64,000 bases of DNA from Sipunculus nudus (lineage: Eukaryota; Annelida; Sipuncula; Golfingiida; Sipunculidae): the NCBI GenBank assembly GCA_026874595.1, contig CM049311.1, forward strand, positions 56,814,453 through 56,878,452. Reading direction: 5' to 3'. Shown piece after piece: positions 42,628 through 56,155 of this stretch (the stretch's first letter is position 1; every line of letters starts with the position of its first letter). Position numbers and translations under genes: made by a program. Under the pieces are notes generated by a model. It was not told where the DNA came from, made no database searches, and worked only from the letters and a program-made list of their open reading frames with translations.

Positions 42628-45300
42628 TATGACTATTTCACATACAAGTATTATTCATAATAATAATATTATAATAATTTATTACTTATATTGCAATCAT
42701 ACCTGATTCCAGGTACACCTGCTCAAAAGTGCACTACAACAGTGTTGTACTTGAATAGATCTTTTATCACAGTTATATCACAAAATACTTAAATTACATT
42801 TAGATACCAAGTTACCACTTTAAAATCAAGTTAAGAATTTGATACTTAACAGCCAAAGAGAATTTCCAACTACAATTAACTAGTGAGCTTTAAAAGAATG
42901 CTACTCTAAAAGGTATGTTTTAAGGTTCCTCCTAAATGCTGAAGTGTGTTAGCAGAACAAATATCTTCAGGATTAGAATTCCATATTTTAGTAGCAGCAA
43001 CTGCAAAAGCTCAGTCACCTAAGGTCACCAGCCTTGACCATGGCATAAGTAATCTTGCAGAAGATCATGATCTAAGTGATTGTACAGACGTCTGAATATT
43101 CAACAGTTAAGACATAATGTGGAGCAAAACCATGTTATGACTTATAAGTAAGCAGCAAAAGCTTAAACATAACTCTATACTGGATCAGTAACTAATGTAG
43201 CCAAACAAGAGCAGGTGTAATGTGTTTATACTTTTTCATCTAAAGCACAAGCCTATTAACCATGCATGTCTCTCTTTTATGTGATATGCTATATGATGTT
43301 TATGAAAATGTTTAAGTACTTAAATGACCCATCAGGTGTTAAAACACCATCATTAAGTAATATTTTAACTGTTTCACAAATGTTCTAGAGTTATATATTG
43401 TATGCACTTATGAATAGATCAGGTTTATAATTCCTTTCATATTTGTAGTACCTTTTCTTGTATGTTGTCCCATGACAATGAATCCATGAGAGATTTTAGC
43501 TCAGCTACTGACAGGTGTACCTGCTACTGGTGTAGGTCTTTTTATATTATTTCTAAATTTGTACTTCTTGCTATTCAAACTTCTGCTTTGATATAATAGC
43601 CCATAATTTGCTTGTAACAAGTAACTAAAAAACACAAGTTTCCACAAATTTAGAATTTGTTGTGTCTTCCATATAAAAATATCTTTAACAATTTTATGCT
43701 TTCACTTTCATGGTATCGCTTTTACTTTTTTGCATTTTTATATATATTTTTTATTTCTCAGTGTAAAGTGTCACAGAGAAAGATCAGTTTTCGTCATCAA
43801 AGTTTGTTTGTTTCCACTGAAAATGCTAATGGATGAACTAAAGCTAGGAGACTATTACAGTATATACAAGATACATGTACTAGGACTGTTGTACCTCTAA
43901 TGAAGCTATTGCTTTGCTTCACTATTGTATTAATAGGTATATAATCAAGTTTTGTGGATATTGAAATGTGATGTGCCATGCTGTAACAAGGCAGTAGAGT
44001 AATGATATATATTTGTAGTATGTCCCATACATTTCTAATTTTACGTTTACACTTTCCATTTACTATTTTTTTCCTTTTTTTCTTTCATTCCTTCGCAATA
44101 CTATTCAGTATCATGATAAACAATGTGTCATTTTATTCCTGATATGGAAGCATTTCTTCATATATATTTTGAAGGGTAACTTGTTGTTTAGTTTTTTTTT
44201 AACATTATAGATATTTAATGTTATAAAATGATAAAATGATCTCACGATCTTATTTTACTAAATATATTCAGAGTAAACTTTGTGAATGTTCACTAATGTG
44301 AAACAAAGGTTACCAGTAATTACACCAGTAAGAACAAAACAGAAGTAGAAATGTGATTTTGTGACTTTTTTACAACTTTTTTATTTAAAAAAATGTTGTT
44401 AACATAAATGTTGAACCTAAATATGATTTGTGTGTGCTGAGCCTGATACATGTATGCACTAGAACAAATATCGAGCTTTTGCAGAGGACACTTTTAACAC
44501 AACTTGCATTTGTTACTCCTGATCATGCACAATGTAATAATGTATGTTATATTTTGTAAGTATATCGTTCATAATGATTGAAAATAAATGACCAAAAGAA
44601 GAAAAATATGACTATTATGAATTTGTAATAACACATGTAACAGCATGAATCTTGTACTTGGTATGAATTACTGGAGTTCTTAAAACAAAAAAAAAGTTGT
44701 CAGAGGCCACAATCCCATCCAAAATCCAATAATAAACCTACATAGCAACACAGAAAATGTTTGCCACTTTGTTCACACTATTACCAATGGATCTGCCCCG
44801 GGGCCTCGACAGGTACAAAGAAATAGCAGCGTTTCTTATTGGAAAGGAAGCCTTTGAATGGAAAAACATAATGGTGGTCCAGATTTCTTCCAAAATTTAA
44901 TTGGTTGTACCTTGGGCGTTGGCCCTAACCCTAAAAAATCATAAAAATCTCCACAGATTTTTTATTTCTCGTAGAATTGCACAAAGAAAAACTAATTGTG
45001 ACGTGTAAAACATAATATCCAGCTGGCTAGGTAAAACAATGGCTACAGGTATAAACATACATATCAAAATTCCCCGGCCGGTTCATTTCCCGGTCGATTG
45101 TCTTTAGTGCACGTGTACTAGAATTCTCCTAGCCATGACAACATGACATTCAGGCCTTCGGAAATAAACTGATAGGGCCTGGAGTCATGATGGCAGTCAC
45201 AACAGAACGCCCATTCTAAGGGTCGGATCAAAATATTTACTGTCTGGTATTATTTGGCATCACAGGCATATAAAGTCGTATTATATGTGCTGAATATCGA
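42628..45300. other. Gene-free AT-rich stretch
   Basis: Nothing recognisable: no splice-bounded ORF, no long inverted repeats, few microsatellites. Confidence 0.5.
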
Positions 45301-45866
45301 AGAAGAACTGTTGTTACACAAAAATAATTACATTTATTACCTCCTTTCATCACTGTGGCACCGATTCACGTGAAGCGATACTTCTCATTCAAAACTAAAT
45401 GTGTCATGGCGCGGTCGTGTATGTAAACTTGGAAGTCGGAAGCCGGAAGCCGGAAACCAAGGAATTGTCTATAAATAAAGCAGTTTAAAGCATGTACAAA
45501 ATGCTAACGCTTCAAAACCGTTTTGTTTTTCCCCGATAGAATAAGATCTTCATTATCATTCTGTGAGGAATAATAGTGATCCATTCTTTAATCTGAAAGT
45601 TATGGATGATTTTGTGCTCGGAGGCCATCTCGAAAGTCAGTCAGAAGTGCTGGGATGTGATCCAATGTGTATAACTCGGAAGTCACAGAGACGCACTGGT
45701 TAACTTGTGGTCAGTTAGAGCCACAGCCCAAATGCAGTTACATTATAATTATAGTTGCATGCATATATTAAAATTGTTTATGCATGATTCTGCTTTTAAT
45801 TAGTGTATAATACTATATACATGATACATACGTAATTGAAAAACTATAATTTTTTTTATTTGTAAA

Positions 45867-45924
<58 letters not shown>

Positions 45925-47574
45925 GTGTGGGTGTATTTTCACGTAATATATTTCGCCCCATCTAGAGCTATGTTTTTGTTAAAGATATTTATAATTACAT
46001 GGGGAATGTATGGGAAGGGATTAATTTTTAAAATATGCAATGTAAAGAGGACATTTTGAGGCACCTTAAACAAATGATTATGAGGATTTTCTGTTTTCCG
46101 CAACTATTCTCCTACATGTTTTAGAACAATATATTCAAACTTGAGGTTGTTGGGCTTTAATATTTATATTTCTATAAAATTACGGTATAAACTGTAAAGT
46201 CCAAATATTCAAAAGTTCGTAACATGTTAATGTCAATGATGAAATGCGCGTCTATACATTTATAACTTGCAAAATGTCACTATTTAAAGGTAGTACTCAT
46301 TGTAAAATAATTGATATGTTTAAGTCTTATGACAATCTTTGCATTTTACCGACTTTTGAGATCTGTGAGCGCCCAGGCTCACAGTGCGTGAGTCTGAGTA
46401 TCAGCCGAGGAGGCGTGAGATTTTTCACGGTCGATCCCACCCCGAGCTGAGCTCTGTGGGGAGACCGTGCATGACTCGCACGGTAATGCGATGGGGGCGG
46501 GGGGGGGGGGGGGGGCGATTCCTCAATATACTAGTATATATTTGGATGCTCTCATAGTGGAGTAAATCACCAACTTAGGAATTGGAAAGTAAAAAAATAT
46601 AATAATGAAATTGCTGGGGAATAAAAAAGTAATCTGAAAAAGAAATGAAAATTGATTACGAATTTATTGGAAAAGAACTCGATAAAATGAGAGATATTAC
46701 GTCTGGATGGGCTTGAGCCCTCTATGGATGCACCACTGAATAATAAATATGGTATTATAAACCCTAATACGGCATTAAAAATAGTTATAAATTACAATGT
46801 CATTAAAAAAAAAACTAATATATTTCCCATACGTTGAACAAATATGAAAATTCAATATATTTTGATCTTTATAAAAATCCATGCATCTGAATATTCCGTG
46901 TATACACACTATTTTTATTTGATCCTTATATTTTTATCCTCAGAAAACAAAATTGACCGGACTATAGTCGGAATTCTCGATACAGTATAGTACCGTGCGC
47001 TTTCGGACATCCTTCTCTCTGAACTTAATAGTTGCTGGTATCAGGTTCTATAATTAAACAGAATGTTTTATATCTATAACATTTGCTCTGTAACAATTTA
47101 TTTTTAAACATTTACTGAACTTTTTCCCCCAACATACGGTAAAAGCGTAAAATATTGATGAGTTAATATAATCTTGTTTTACAAAATGAAATAAAATATC
47201 AATATAATATATTATAAAAAAAACAGCATCATGAATGTTAAAAAACAGATTGAGTTTATGAAAAATATGTCATATTGAAATAATTGAAAATGCTTGACAC
47301 GTTTGCTGACGATATGATGACCAGTGCATTAGCCATTACTGGCTTCCGAGTTTTACACATCTGGACCATAACCGGGCATTTCCGAGAAAAAAATAGTCCA
47401 TAACTTGGGATGGATAACTTTGATTTTTGCATTATGATAGAAAAAACCCTTATTCTATCAATAAAAATAAAATGGTACTTTCCATTGATGTAGTAGCATT
47501 TTAATTATGCTTCGATCATTGCTTTATTTTAAAAAATCCTTGCTTCCGACTTCGGACTTCCGAGTTTTACACAT
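45301..47574. other. Stretch with Ets-like motifs, (TA)n and a G tract
   Basis: AGCCGGAAGCCGGAAACC at about 45440 contains two CCGGAA (Ets-type) cores. (TA)n lies at 45870-45919 and a G tract at about 46499. GTATAACTCGGAAGTC (45670) and its inverted relative near 47557 may be ends of a 1.9-kb element. No coding gene recognised. Confidence 0.35.
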
Positions 47575-47589
47575 AGCCGTTTGGGAATC

Positions 47590-47940
47590 CCCTACCGGAA
47601 GTTATGGTTCTCCCGCTAACAGACGTGGAGACGAGTTTTTCGAGTAAAACCAGCCTCGGTATTAAAAACTGCTGCACGAATACACGTAAGTCAACCGTAG
47701 ATGTAATAATTATTATTTTCCCCAACAGAATAACGTCACTTTTTGTCTTAACTCAGGAAAATGACAGCTCGAGAAGTAGATGAAGATGAAAAAGTAGTGT
47801 CAGAAATGGCGTGCACATCTGCACATACTAGAATTGATGCGAACCCAATAGCTTGTACTGTCACCCCATCGTCTTCCGTATATCTAAAATCGACGTTTGG
47901 GGTGACAGGCTGTCGCTACCGTAGATGTGGCACGTTTTGA
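47590..47940 (+). CDS. Possible promoter and first coding exon of an unknown gene
   Basis: CTACCGGAAGTTATGG (Ets-like) lies near 47592, followed by a donor-like CAC|GTAAGT (47686), an acceptor-like TTAACTCAG (ending 47756), and an ATG at 47761 opening 59 codons (MTAREVDEDEKVVSEMA...) to TGA at 47938. The start is acidic and credible. The last residues run into a dispersed repeat starting at about 47922, so the true exon may have been interrupted or may splice out earlier (for example at GTATAT, 47878). No homologue recognised. It could equally be chance. Confidence 0.25.
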
Positions 47941-50416
47941 AACCGTAAGACCTAGGAATCCAAAATTTGGCATAATGTTAGATGTCCCCAAGATCTCCTA
48001 CCAAGCCGAAAACTGGGTCTTTGCGACTTCGTTCCTTTGAGAAATTAAGTAAAAACCTCAATTTTTTTATTAAAAACCTATTTTTACACTTCAGGACTGC
48101 CTAATAGCAAAACCACTCATCTGTTATATTTAACATAAATAATCCTCTATAAAGTTCCTGTTTACATGCAAGAAATTAGGTCTGTATATTATATAATTGA
48201 AAAAAGTTATGGGCCCAGACATAATGCATTTTGTAAATAATCAGGAAAGAAATTTGATCACTTAACACAAAACTTGTTAAAGCTAAGCACTTTTTTCCAG
48301 TAATATTACTTTTATTAATCAAAATTAAATTGTATACCCAAAATTAGATCAAAATCTTTTAAATTTTTTAAAATATTAACAAAAATAAAAAATTGGTACC
48401 TTAAATTTTGCCCACCTTTGACCATGGCACGATTTTTTCCTGTAACTGCTGTGGATAAAATTTTCTAAGCATGTTTTTGTCAGCATTTCAAGTGTAAACC
48501 ACAACAAATTTGAAATCAGTTGATCAAAAACTGTAGATTTTATTCAAGTTTTCAAGCACCATGTCACATATTGTTTACATCAAGCTAGTGTTATGCAGTT
48601 TGCTAGAGCTCAGCTCCCGAGCTTCAGCTCTAAGTTCCTTAAATTTGGCATACAGTTAGATGTCTCCAAAATCCCCTACCATGCCAAGAATTTGGTCACT
48701 AGGACTTAATTCCTTCGAGATATTAATGAAAAACTTCATTCCCATTAAAAACCCTTTGTTACACTTTAAGACTGGCTTATATCAAAACCACTGATCTGAC
48801 TTTGATAATATATAATATAAATATTTTTCTATATATTCGCTATGCACATGCCAGAAATGATGTCAGCATTGCGTATTTTTTTAAGTAATGGGCCCAAACA
48901 TAATGCACTTTTTAAAAAATCAAGAAATATATTTACTCACCTAAGATGAGACTTGCTGAAGCTGGAGACTTTTTTTTCAGGAATATAACTTTATTTAATC
49001 AAGATTCAATTGTTTACCCAAAATTAGATCTGAATTTTTCAAATTTTTCAAGTTATTAGCATAAATAAAAAATCAATACCTTAAATTTTGTCCAACTTTG
49101 GCAATGGCACGTTTTTTCCCTGTAAGCACTGTTGATTTAATTTTCACAGCATATATACATAAGGATTTAATCTGTTAAAATCTGAAATTTCAAAGGAATT
49201 GATTGAAAAGAAAAGCTTTTATTCAAGTTTTCATACACCATGTCAAGTGTTGGTTACATCTAGCCCACCTGGTAGTACAGCCTTCACTTGCATTATGTAA
49301 CCCACCCCAGGCAGCTTGCCTTGGCTTAGCTTGGCCACTACTAGCAGGCTTCCCCTCTGCCTTGCCCCCCCCCCCCCAGATGGTGCATTAACTAGATGAA
49401 TGTTATAATTTTCTTTATTTCATTTTATTCATGGCTATATGCAACGATACATTTTAGATTTTGTATTTACCACCAGGGTTACAATGATTAAAGTGCACAT
49501 TTAATTGTGTCCACAAAGTGGTGTATTGCTATGAAAGTGTGGATGTTCATCAGATAAGTAATTCCTTACTTGAGAAGAGTAAAAACTTCACCAGGTGTGA
49601 AATTGACTATTAATTCCAGTAATAAATTATAGCTTAGATTGTAATTAAGCACATTAGCATAATGATATTGTTTGTCCCTCATTCAACCAACAGTGTGTAT
49701 ACTTTATTTGAACAGATGTTTTTATTTTATCAAATTTACTGAATCATTTATTTTATTTTGGTGAATAAGATTAAACATGTACGGAAAATTCCAATGTGCA
49801 AAACTTTTTTATTGTGATTCAAGGAATAATCTTAAAGATGCCATGTTGTGGCATTATTTTCTTTTAAATTCAGTTAAAACATTTGTGATTTAAAAATAAT
49901 AAAAATACATGTGTATGCATAATATGACCCAATATGAGCTGCACTCTGAATATATAATGATTGCAACTTAGAATTCTAAAATTTTAACTTATATTTTCAG
50001 TGTTTTTAATACAAATTTATAAAACTTGTAAATAAAAAAATTAATCAGATAAAAACTATTTTAATGGAAAAAGTGGATATGCTAAAATAATAGGCTTATA
50101 TATAAACTTAAATGCATTATTCCCTTGAAAGTGAAATAAAGGTATTAGTCCATTCTGTCCACTGGCCTGTCCATCAGTAAATTTTTCATATGCATCACAG
50201 TGTCTCAAAACTTTTTACTGTTTTTCTTCATGACATTCTTGTCAGAGTATTAGTTTGCAATCATATATTTAGAACTTTACTATAACCAAATAGGAGGGCC
50301 TCTTTCCTCTTAGCTTCTCATATGCTTATATAAATGAAAAACATTAAAATAGAATATTTTGCATTTGCAAAAATTTCAAACTTAAGCTGAGCGCCGTGAC
50401 CCATGGGTCTCTTGTT
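47922..50416 (+). mobile_element. Hairpin-family repeat, composite copy lacking the hairpin
   Basis: Begins at GATGTGGCACGTTTTGAAAC (mirrors 36530-36550) and ends CCGTGACCCATGGGTCTCTTGTT. It contains two successive versions of the same body (48.0-48.45 and 48.62-49.15 kb), suggesting nested or tandem insertion, then the block shared with 29.1-30.1 kb. Confidence 0.65.
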
Positions 50417-51478
50417 AAGAACTGCAACAATTGCCAGATTTACATTCAGTCGGAACCGGAGGACAGCCCAGGGCCTCATATCGTTGGGGCCTCATTTGGG
50501 GAAAATCATTAACAACACCATGTTTTCGTTTAAAAATATCAACACCCTTCCTGGTCAAAATAATGTGTATGAACTAATATAAAATCCAATAATTTAATTG
50601 TGAAAGTGTTCACCATAGGTCTAATGCAAAACTGTTGGTTATAAAGTTTTCAATCTTTCTATCATTGCTTAAATTTAACCAATGTTATTCCTTTGCGTAG
50701 ATAGATATAAAAATACTTCATGAGTTTTATTATATTAAAAGCCATGACAATTTATTATGAATTTAATGACTATATAGATGATATTTAAATAAATGGGGCC
50801 ACAAAAAAATCTTCTTGGCCAGGGCCTGCGATTGCTTTAATCTATACTAGCAAAGACTTATTTCGCTACAAACATTTTTCTTTCAGGCGGCTGGGAAGGA
50901 ACTCTGCACTATAACAATTGATCTAAAACGACTTTGCATCCAATCATGACTGGTCTATACGGGCTCAAGAAGAATGAGGTCAAGGTCACCAGTTTCAAAC
51001 TCCTCTGGAAACTTGGTTGAAACATTTTGTCTATCACATTTGGGTTATCACGTTCACAAGAAATCCCAAAGATAATAAAATTGATTCAGCTGATTTAACC
51101 ATCAAGGTCATCCGTTAAAGCTAGGGCATTGTGGAAACAACTTTCAGGCCAAATGTGAGGGGAAATCGTCAGTAATTCCAAAGTTATCGGGTTCACAAAT
51201 AACTTATTTCCGCAGATTTTACCTTGATCTTCAAAGTCAGGCTCTCCAGTTTTCAAACTCCTTCAAGAATAACTAGTTTGTCAAATTATAAGAAAATATA
51301 CGCAGTGCCTCAAAAGTTATAGAATAACTCCGCAAGGAAATTAACTTTTATTGCCCTGAGTGAAGTGTAGATAATTTTAGCCATTTGGGCCTATACACCG
51401 CTGACTGCAACTTGACGTTTGTAATACATTCATGAATTACAAGGTCGTCTAAAACTTGAATAAAAACTATACCGATTT
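50417..51478. other. Gene-free stretch
   Basis: No recognisable gene. A few AGGTCAAGGTCACC-type motifs (about 50980) relate to the 56-57 kb repeat. Confidence 0.4.
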
Positions 51479-52135
51479 TAGCTTAGCTGACTGAAAGTCA
51501 TCTGAGCTATAGCGACCACTCTTTGTCCGGCGTCCGTCCGTCCTTTCGTCTTTCTATCCGTCTGTCACCCGTTAACCAGGCACAAATCGTTACCGATGGA
51601 CCTAGAATCGTCTTACTTGACGTCCCGGGAGGTCCATGAAAAATCTTGGAAACCTGAAATTAAGCCTCTGTAACCCATATCTTCCTAGCTCTGGGGCTCA
51701 GAAGTACCCCCAAAAATAATTTAAAAAATTGTTACAAAAGCTTCAGTATCTGAAGGACTAATGCATTGATCACCATGATTGTTTACATGCATATTGATAA
51801 TTGAGTTTTTCATCAGTTCCTGCAGACCCCTGGCGCTACCTGGATTTTTTAAAATATTTTTATGCATTTTTTCTCTATTTTTTTTTTTCAAAGAAGCTGT
51901 TAACAGTGCACAAATCGTTACCACTGGACCTAGAATCTTCTTACTTGACATCCAGGGAGGTCCATTAAAATTCACCTTGGAAACCTGAAATTAGGTCTCC
52001 GTTTCCCATGTCCTCTTGGCTATGTTTCAGTTGATTGGGATACAACTCAGAAAATTTGGCATTCAGATGAAAAAAATTCCTTTTGTGAACGTCTTCCTAC
52101 TCAGCTCAGCGTCATGACTCCTGGATCACTTGTTA
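51479..52135 (+). mobile_element. Hairpin-family repeat, short copy with both ends
   Basis: Hairpin end TAGCTTAGCTGACT / AGTCATCTGAGCTA at 51479-51509, then TCCGTCCGTC, two internal versions of a TCGTTACC..GGACCTAGAATC block (51590, 51905), and the terminus CAGCTCAGCGTCATGACTCC then TGGATCACTTGTT. The interior differs from the 34.7 and 49 kb copies. Confidence 0.6.
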
Positions 52136-53519
52136 CCGAACTTGTGAGTATATATGCGATGGGGCGGCGGCTTCTGTACGCCATCGTCCGTCCGTCACTC
52201 TTTACGTTAACCCATGCTATCTCAAAAACCGATGGAGCTAGCAGCACCAAATTTTGTGGAAGAATCGGTCACTTGTCAAACTAGGCCCTATATCGAATTG
52301 AGCTTATTTTTTTTTGGGGGGGGGGGGGGGGGGAATTAGCATTGACTAAGATTTGAAAGGGGGAAAACATTTAAAAAATCTCCGAAAATTTCCAGCCAAT
52401 TTGATCAATATTTCAAAGATATGATTCCAGGATCAACCTCTTTTAAGTCTGTTTGAAAGGTTCCAATTCGGTGGTTTTTGGCCGTGATACAGGAAGCTAA
52501 ACTAAGTCATTTGGCTAAACAAAGCATACTAAAATTACAATCTCGAAAACGGCTAGAGCTATCATCACCAAATTTTAGGCAAATGTTTGTCACGTGACTC
52601 ATCGACCTTATTTATTCGAGGGTCATCGGTCATCAGTACATCACCCCATCATTTCTCAGTAAAAGCAGGACCCTAGCATCCAAAAAATATTATGTAAATA
52701 TCAGTTCATGTCAAATATTGTGGGATTGAGCTTTTTTTGGCGCCACCTGCATCTACTTACATTTTACGGGAAAAAGCTTGAAAACCTTAAATTTGTGTCC
52801 ATATCCAGCTTATGTGTAAGATAAATTAATTGATAAAATATATATGTGTTCTTGTTTCTTACAATGGGCATCTGTTTTTATTCCTAACATTTTGATAAAA
52901 AAAAACTTATGAATATACAGCTGGAATAAAGAATTGTGTCCAAAGTCTTTCAGCATATATAAACAGATTTGGCAACATCCCCATATTTTATTGGTGTCTA
53001 TAAATAGTTTGGCAAACTGCCATTTATTTCAGATTTGACAACAGGCCAAGTTTCAGTTCGGATCTATTTATAGCTTTGGCAGACTGCCAACCGGGTCAGA
53101 TTTGGAAACAGGTCAAGAATTCACTCAGTGCAGCCAGGTACAGGTCAGTGTTTACTTAGTGCAGTAGCTGCAGCTAGTAATTAGCTTCGCTTGATTTGGG
53201 GCAATGCCTGCCTAAGCTGAGCTTGATGAGCCAAGTGCCTGACTCAAGAGAAATTTAATGTATCTGCCTGAAATTTTGGCCTGCCAATGCTTCTTTGAAG
53301 GTTTTCTCGTACTCATGACTGGTGTCGCCACCTGCAATGATTTTTGCACAGTGTCTGACACTGCTTATTTTTCAGGAGGGATCTGATATATCAGCCTGAA
53401 ATTGTGCATATCTATACATACCGGATAGCTTCTTTGTATACGTGACTTGTGGCGCCACCTAAAATAATTTTTGCATAGTGTATGTGCCTGCTTATTTCTC
53501 AAGAGTGCATGGGTAAATA
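52136..53519. repeat. Mixed repeats including a long G tract and GGCGCCACC motifs
   Basis: A G run of about 20 at 52313-52333, GGCGCCACCTGCA at 52739, and GGTGTCGCCACC / GTGGCGCCACC repeats at 53320-53460. No gene. Confidence 0.6.
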
Positions 53520-53930
53520 TATTTCCTGATTTTATGACAAGGTATACTTAATGTTCGGGTCCATAACTTCTAAAAGTTACGCAATATTGACCTGATATAT
53601 GTTGAGGACTATATACACCAAATGTCAACATGATAACACAAGTGATTCTGGTTGTGGGCAGTCCAAAGTGTTACAACATGTTTTTTTTTTTATGAAAATG
53701 GAAGTTTTCACTTTTATTTTTTTTTCGAAGGAACGAGGTAATAGCGACCTAATTTCTGGTTTGGGCTGGGGAACTTAGGGATATTTAACCATTTGATAAA
53801 TGTATTATCAGATTCATAGGTTAAACGGAGTCCAAACGTACCAATCTAACAGATGGACGGACAGACGGACGGACGACTAATTAACGCTGACCGATCACTT
53901 TAGCTAAGTGGACTTACAGTCATGAAGCTA
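53520..53930 (-). repeat. Hairpin-family fragment
   Basis: Ends at an imperfect hairpin, 53901-53930 (TAGCTAAGTGGACT / AGTCATGAAGCTA), preceded by GACGGACGGACGAC, as in the 36.6-kb copy. Confidence 0.6.
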
Positions 53931-56155
53931 AACATTAGCAAAATTAACCAATTTATTTCTTTGTTTAATCAGACATAAAAACGAAACACATTTCAGATGG
54001 CAAGTGCAATATTGGATATTTTTAAAACTCCTAATGGTTTGTGAGAAATGCCCCCTAAAGTAAATGCAGTCAACTAAAATTCTGTTTTGAAAAAATTGCC
54101 GAAAATTGTTTAAGAAGAGTAATTTCGTCCTAGTTGGCTAACTTAAATGTGATTAATCTGACATAATAATAATGACATTAATCTGATGTCGTTCCCTCCC
54201 TCTTGAATTGCTCTTGACCATTTATCATTTATTAATTATTGGTAAAGCAAACTGTGAAGTCTGTAAGTGTCTGAAGGAGTGGAGCTTCTGATCCCAGCAC
54301 TAAATGAGGGTCAATAACAGGTCAATCAGTAATCAGGTCACCTGGCTACCCTTACTGCTCATAAGCAGGGTCCAGTTCATTAAAGAAAGCAGTGCTCAAG
54401 CACTAAAGACTTGCTAGCCAAGGTCACAATACCTCATGTCAGTCAAGCCATATATCCATTTGCTTGCCAATCAGCAATTAAATAATATGCAGGTACTCTC
54501 TGGACATACATGTGGGTTTGTTACCACCCTCCTTGGAACTGACATGTCAAGTAAAATGTAAAATACTTTTTCGTAATGATAAACTATATTGTCAAGTTAA
54601 AGACAACAATGCATTTGTGTGCACATGTCAGTATAAAAATGACCTATATTATATAGTAGGTCACGTATTTTCTGATAAAAAAATTATGAATTTTAGACTA
54701 TATTTAGACCTGAAGGGGTCAATGTTACGTGCAGCTTGAAAGTCTTTGTTCCTCCTAGCTGGCGACGTTTGGGCACGCTTAATGGAATCCGGTTCACGTG
54801 GGTACTGTATGAAGTCGGCGTGTATATACTAGCTTGTACTGATGGACCTCAAAGGTTACTTGGTACATGTGTTATCGTTTTTTGAAAGGTTTAAAAAATA
54901 CTAAGTATTGAACACCATTCAGGGACAACGGCATCAATATACTTGTTACACATAGGCTTTAAATTAGAGCCGGGGGGGGGGGTGCATTGTATTACTTCTC
55001 ATGCTTGTGTTTAGTAAAATGGGTCAGTAATGTGTAATCTTTAGAGACAAGAAAATTAAATATAATTTAATTCATTTTCGTGAGAACGGTTGGAAATATA
55101 CTTTTATGCTTAATAATTAAACTAATAACCTTATAGATGGGTCTGTTTAAATATATTTTTTTTATTGCTCAATGTGCAATTATATGACTGAATCACTGAG
55201 ATCAGGTAGGTTTCCTGTAAATTAATTGTTCAAGGTAATATTTACTTATTATCATTATATTCTCTTATAACTAGAGACTTTTTTCCGAAGTATATAACTT
55301 TCTTTAATAAAGATTCAATTAAATGCCAAAAATTAGACCTGATTTTTTTTTAGTTTTTAGCATAAAAATAAAATCAGTATATTAAATTTTGTCTAACTTT
55401 GACCTTGGCACGTTTCTTTCCTGTGAGTTCTGTTTTTTATCATTTTCACAGCATGTAAACATAAGAATTTAATCTGTCTAAACCTAAAAATTGATAATAA
55501 AAGATGACATTTAGGCTAATTATTGAATTTATTCTTGAGGCTCTATTGTAGTCACTTGCTTTATCAACATGCAGGTTGGCCACTCCTGGTCACTGGAAAT
55601 CAGCTATGCCAGGGTTCCTAATTTGTTACTCTCACTGGGGGAGATCCCTTGCTGTGACAGGTGTACAGTTATTCTCAAATCACCATCCCATACCCCCCCC
55701 CCCCACCCCGGCAACCTACCAAGTGTTATGCAGTAATTGTTATTAAGTAATATACAAAATTTTCCTTTGAAAAGTAATTCAAGATGTAATCCAGAAGATG
55801 CAATGTTATATTAATGTAGCATTTTTAAAGAAATCAATTTTCTTTTAAATGATTTTAACGAATTAAAATATAATTAAACCCATCAGTATGCATAAATTTA
55901 AAAATATGAAGTAAATTATGGAAAAATAAAGGCTCAATTTAAAATTGTAAAACTAATCAAGTCTTTTTTTTATATATTTATTGTTTTGCAAATTTAAAAG
56001 ATATTTTTTTGTTGTAAAAAATAAATTTACATTTGTATGCATGATGTGGTGTTATCTGATTGAGATTTATGATGATGCAATTTAGAATCATGAATAAACG
56101 TTTATATAGATATATAGATTATATTGGAAATATATATGAATATAAACTTGATATA
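53931..56155. other. Gene-free stretch with a further repeat fragment
   Basis: 55.26-55.90 kb resembles the 35.6-36.1 kb part of the hairpin family (including GGTGTACAGTTATTCTCAA), again with a C tract at its centre (55687). No coding signal. Confidence 0.5.
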
